A DNA stretch of 64,000 nucleotides from Candidatus Nyctobacter psychrophilus (lineage in GTDB: Bacteria; Vulcanimicrobiota; Vulcanimicrobiia; Vulcanimicrobiales; Vulcanimicrobiaceae), in the NCBI GenBank assembly GCA_014305025.1, contig JACRTY010000021.1:62001-126000 (forward strand). Direction: 5' to 3'. The notes beneath the pieces were generated by a model. It was given only the letters and a program-made list of their open reading frames with translations, made no database searches and was not told the DNA's origin. Positions 62,061-64,000 of the stretch are shown piece by piece. Each line of letters starts with the position of its first letter. Position 1 is the first letter of the stretch. Both the position numbers and the translations under genes were made by a program.

Positions 62061-62360
62061 CTATCGCTGCTCCCGAGCGCGTCGCGTCGCGAGGAGGCGG
62101 CGGTCGTAGGTGAGTTCGTCGAGCGTGGACTGTACGTCCTTGAATTGCGGATGCAGCGCGTTGAGCAAGACGTTTCGCTCCGGTGTCGCGAGCGGGACAT
62201 GGACGCACGGAACGATCAGCGCGAGTGAACGGCCTTCGTTCACCCATGCATCGCCGACCGCAGCATCGATGGCCGGAGCAGGGATGTCGTTCCAGTTCGT
62301 CTGCAGCGTGATCCCGATGGCATCGAGCGTAAGGGCCGCGTCCTCCCATCTGGGACTCAG
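62061..62360 (-). pseudogene. Truncated RES-domain toxin remnant
   Basis: The minus-strand frame ending at TAG 62061 encodes about 100 residues matching the second half of a RES domain: WEDAALTLDAIG, DAWVNEGRSLALIVPCVHVP, ERNVLLNALHPQFKDVQ and LTYDRRLLATRR. These correspond to the conserved trailing motifs of the family (iGdxWl, VPSxvxpxExNxLxNPxHP, DxRL). RES toxins are NAD+-degrading enzymes paired with a Xre/MbcA antitoxin. The N-terminal half with the GGRFN-type NAD site is missing, there is no in-frame start other than a GTG at 62243, and no antitoxin gene adjoins. It is a broken toxin. Confidence 0.65.
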
Positions 62361-62377
62361 TATAGCCCATCTGGGAC
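62345..62377 (-). promoter_or_regulatory. Paired operator-like repeats flanking a -10 box
   Basis: CCCATCTGGGAC occurs twice (62345-62356 and 62366-62377), exactly 21 bp apart, i.e. two helical turns. Each has the palindromic form CCCA-N2-TGGG. Between them, on the minus strand, lies TATACT (62364-62359), a near-consensus -10 hexamer with a weak TTACGC -35 16 bp upstream. This looks like the autoregulated promoter of the former RES toxin locus. Confidence 0.5.
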
Positions 62378-62480
62378 AAGGCGTAACCCTAAGCGACAGG
62401 GGTGCAGTTGCCGCTTCACCGCGGCGCTTCTCGCCCTCGCGGTTCGCAGTGCGGGAAACGACGCAGGAAACGGCGGTTGT

Positions 62481-62909
62481 TCAGAAGCGCTTGGAGACGG
62501 CGGCGTGCCCCGTGGGCCGGCTCGCCAGATGCGTGTCGCTTTGCAGCACCCACCCGTAGCGGCCGCGATACCGGCCGCTCATAACGCGAACGCCGATCGT
62601 GCCGGGCTGGCCCGGCGGCGCGGCCGAGCGGGACGCGACGGCCGAACATGAGATGACGACCGCTTGGGTGCCGGGCTCGGCGAGCAGGGTGTGCGCGAAG
62701 ATCGCACGCGTGTCACGCCATTGTCCCGCCGCATAGGTGAGCAGGCGATCGCGCGAATCCCACACGAAGACGTCGGGGTCGACGGCCTCCGACGCCAGCA
62801 CGATCCGGTCGCCGTGCGGCGCGCGACACGCGGCGTCGGCGGCTTCACCACACGAGAGCGACGTGGCCAACGCGGCCGTGGCGGCAATCGCGCGGGCGGC
62901 GTGGATCAC
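62481..62909 (-). CDS. Small exported protein, SH3-like end
   Basis: This protein of about 142 residues begins at a GTG overlapping the stop of the EAL gene (GTGA). It has a signal peptide (HAARAIAATAALATSLSCGEAADA) and a single domain of about 100 residues with VFVWDSRDRLLTYAAGQWRD. It ends in RVMSGRYRGRYGWVLQSDTHL, which resembles an SH3b-type strand pair. Two cysteines could form a disulfide. Coupling to a cyclic-di-GMP-type protein suggests a related output, but the function is unknown. Confidence 0.6.
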   Translation of the reverse strand: MIHAARAIAATAALATSLSCGEAADAACRAPHGDRIVLASEAVDPDVFVWDSRDRLLTYAAGQWRDTRAIFAHTLLAEPGTQAVVISCSAVASRSAAPPGQPGTIGVRVMSGRYRGRYGWVLQSDTHLASRPTGHAAVSKRF

Positions 62910-64000
62910 GCTTGCGTTTCGACGAACCGGCGTTCGCGTAACCACGTTCCGAAATCGGCGGCGGTCATGGGGTGGGCAACGAAAAATCCTTGAATGGCGT
63001 TGCAGCCGAGGGTCACGAGTGCCTCTTGTTGCGTCGCGGTCTCGACACCCTTTGCGATCACCGTCCATCCGAGGGAGCGAGCCACGATCACCGTTCCTTC
63101 GACGACCGCTCGGGTCGTGCGGCTTGTCCCTATTTCATCGACGAGCGGCCGTTCGAGTTTAAGCGCTTCGATCGGAAGGTGCGCGAGCGACGGCAAGGTG
63201 CCGAGCCCCCCATCGAACCCGTCGAGCGCGAAGCCGATGCCGAATTCCGCGCAATGCGAGACGAACGCCGTAACGCGCTCCGCCTCGTCGCCGCCGAATT
63301 GATCGGGGGAAAGCTCGATGCGCAGACGGCGTAGTCCCGCAGCGAGCGCTTCATCGTCCAGCAGCGAGTCGACCTCGCGGCTATCATACGCCGCCAGGTT
63401 CACATCGATACGAAGCGGCGTTCCGGCCTGCTGCCACGCTCGCGCTTGTGCCGCCGCTTCGTGGAGAACCCATCGGTCCAGAGCGCGCCGTCCGGCTTCA
63501 TCGTGCGCAATCGACCAACCGCGCTCGGGAGCAAGCAGTCCGTGCAACGGATCGATGCGGCGAATGAGTGCCTCAGCCGCGATAATGCGTCCGCTTGCGA
63601 CTTCGAGAATCGGTTGGTAGCACAGCAGATAGCCGGCATGCGGTACGAGCGTACCGGGCTCGGCATCGCGGGACGCCGTTTCGGCAAAGCCGCCCGCCTC
63701 ATCGCGGAAGCGCACGCGCGAACCACCGTCTTCCTTCGCCGCGTACATTGCCGCGTCCGCGCAGGCCAACAGATCTTCGCGGGAACCCGCGTCGTCGGGA
63801 TACACCGCCACGCCGATGCTCGCGGAGAGCGAAAATTGGTGGTCGTCGATGCCGAAGGGGTGTTGCAACGTTGCGCCGATACGCTGCGCGATCGCCTCGA
63901 TCTCTTCGCGACCGCTGATGCGCGGCATCACGACGGCGAATTCGTCGCCTCCTAAACGTCCGATGTACTCGACGCGCCGTAACGTTCCCCGCAATCGTTG
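62906..64000 (-). CDS. GGDEF-EAL domain protein, N-terminus cut off, EAL motifs degenerate
   Basis: The window's last gene continues beyond 64000. About 365 residues are visible: the end of a GGDEF domain with the intact motif RLGGDEFAVVMP, then the rest of that domain to about residue 95, and an EAL domain (about 112-360). EALIRR is kept, but other phosphodiesterase residues are altered: DDFGTG reads DGFDGG, AEGVET reads AKGVET and NLS reads NLA. The EAL part is thus probably not an active c-di-GMP phosphodiesterase and may be a binding or sensing module, while GGDEF may still make c-di-GMP. It is followed by a small exported protein gene in coupled fashion. Confidence 0.85.
   Translation of the reverse strand, partial: QRLRGTLRRVEYIGRLGGDEFAVVMPRISGREEIEAIAQRIGATLQHPFGIDDHQFSLSASIGVAVYPDDAGSREDLLACADAAMYAAKEDGGSRVRFRDEAGGFAETASRDAEPGTLVPHAGYLLCYQPILEVASGRIIAAEALIRRIDPLHGLLAPERGWSIAHDEAGRRALDRWVLHEAAAQARAWQQAGTPLRIDVNLAAYDSREVDSLLDDEALAAGLRRLRIELSPDQFGGDEAERVTAFVSHCAEFGIGFALDGFDGGLGTLPSLAHLPIEALKLERPLVDEIGTSRTTRAVVEGTVIVARSLGWTVIAKGVETATQQEALVTLGCNAIQGFFVAHPMTAADFGTWLRERRFVETQA

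Overview
The window is a 64 kb piece of a high-GC, gene-dense bacterial chromosome. There are no rRNAs or insertion sequences, and I found no tRNA or CRISPR array. A TolC-type channel, an outer-membrane beta-barrel protein, an RND pump and periplasmic proteins indicate a diderm. GTG and TTG starts are frequent, and ATGA/GTGA/TTGA stop-start overlaps occur in nearly every operon. The gene content (class I aldolase coupled to GlpX, a 14-subunit complex I operon, a hydrogenase-related complex, kynureninase-like and HprK/PqqD genes) would fit an uncultivated aerobic lineage such as Candidatus Eremiobacterota (WPS-2). That placement is an inference from gene content only.

Layout. 1-4.5 kb: gluconeogenic glpX-fba pair (fba is cut by the window edge), a kynureninase-like PLP enzyme and an eroded region holding two broken C-terminal coding remnants. 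4.5-9.6 kb: an accessory locus with a His-rich peptide, a signal-peptidase/nucleotidyltransferase fusion, an HprK-like kinase, an unannotated 34-residue peptide gene with a YxxPxI start, a lipoprotein and a PqqD-like peptide chaperone. I read this as a candidate peptide-modification (RiPP-like) cassette. 9.6-12.5 kb: a sigma70 promoter, an M-box Mg2+ riboswitch and a terminator, followed by an MgtE-like cytosolic sensor lacking the channel domain and an NRAMP-related Mg2+-type transporter. 12.5-24.3 kb: an outer-membrane protein, MntR, an aromatic amino acid decarboxylase, an aldo-keto reductase with RidA, a TPR protein, fumarase, a zincin, a KynB-like hydrolase and a Uma2 nuclease-fold protein.

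24.3-39.1 kb: a complete nuoA-N operon on the minus strand, with an extra 65-residue single-helix protein coupled between nuoF and nuoG. 39.2-41.9 kb: manganese genes, namely canonical mntH with a likely MntR box and an mntP-like exporter. 42-47.5 kb: a tripartite RND efflux operon whose inner-membrane pump is split by a single-base frameshift. 48.4-55.6 kb: a six-gene operon related to membrane-bound group 4 hydrogenases in which the Ni-Fe ligands and nearly all Fe-S cysteines are gone, while the antiporter-like membrane subunits are intact. 56-64 kb: a secreted phospholipase C/acid phosphatase-type enzyme, HflX, a BtuF/BtuC/BtuD-type ABC importer, a truncated RES-domain toxin behind a paired operator-like repeat, and a degenerate GGDEF-EAL protein running off the edge.

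The themes that tie the window together are energy conservation (complex I plus a redox-dead relative), separate Mg2+ and Mn2+ homeostasis circuits, and small accessory cassettes. The strongest candidates for undescribed biology are the short peptide/HprK/PqqD/nucleotidyltransferase locus, the riboswitch-controlled split MgtE-NRAMP unit and the cofactor-free hydrogenase-like complex.
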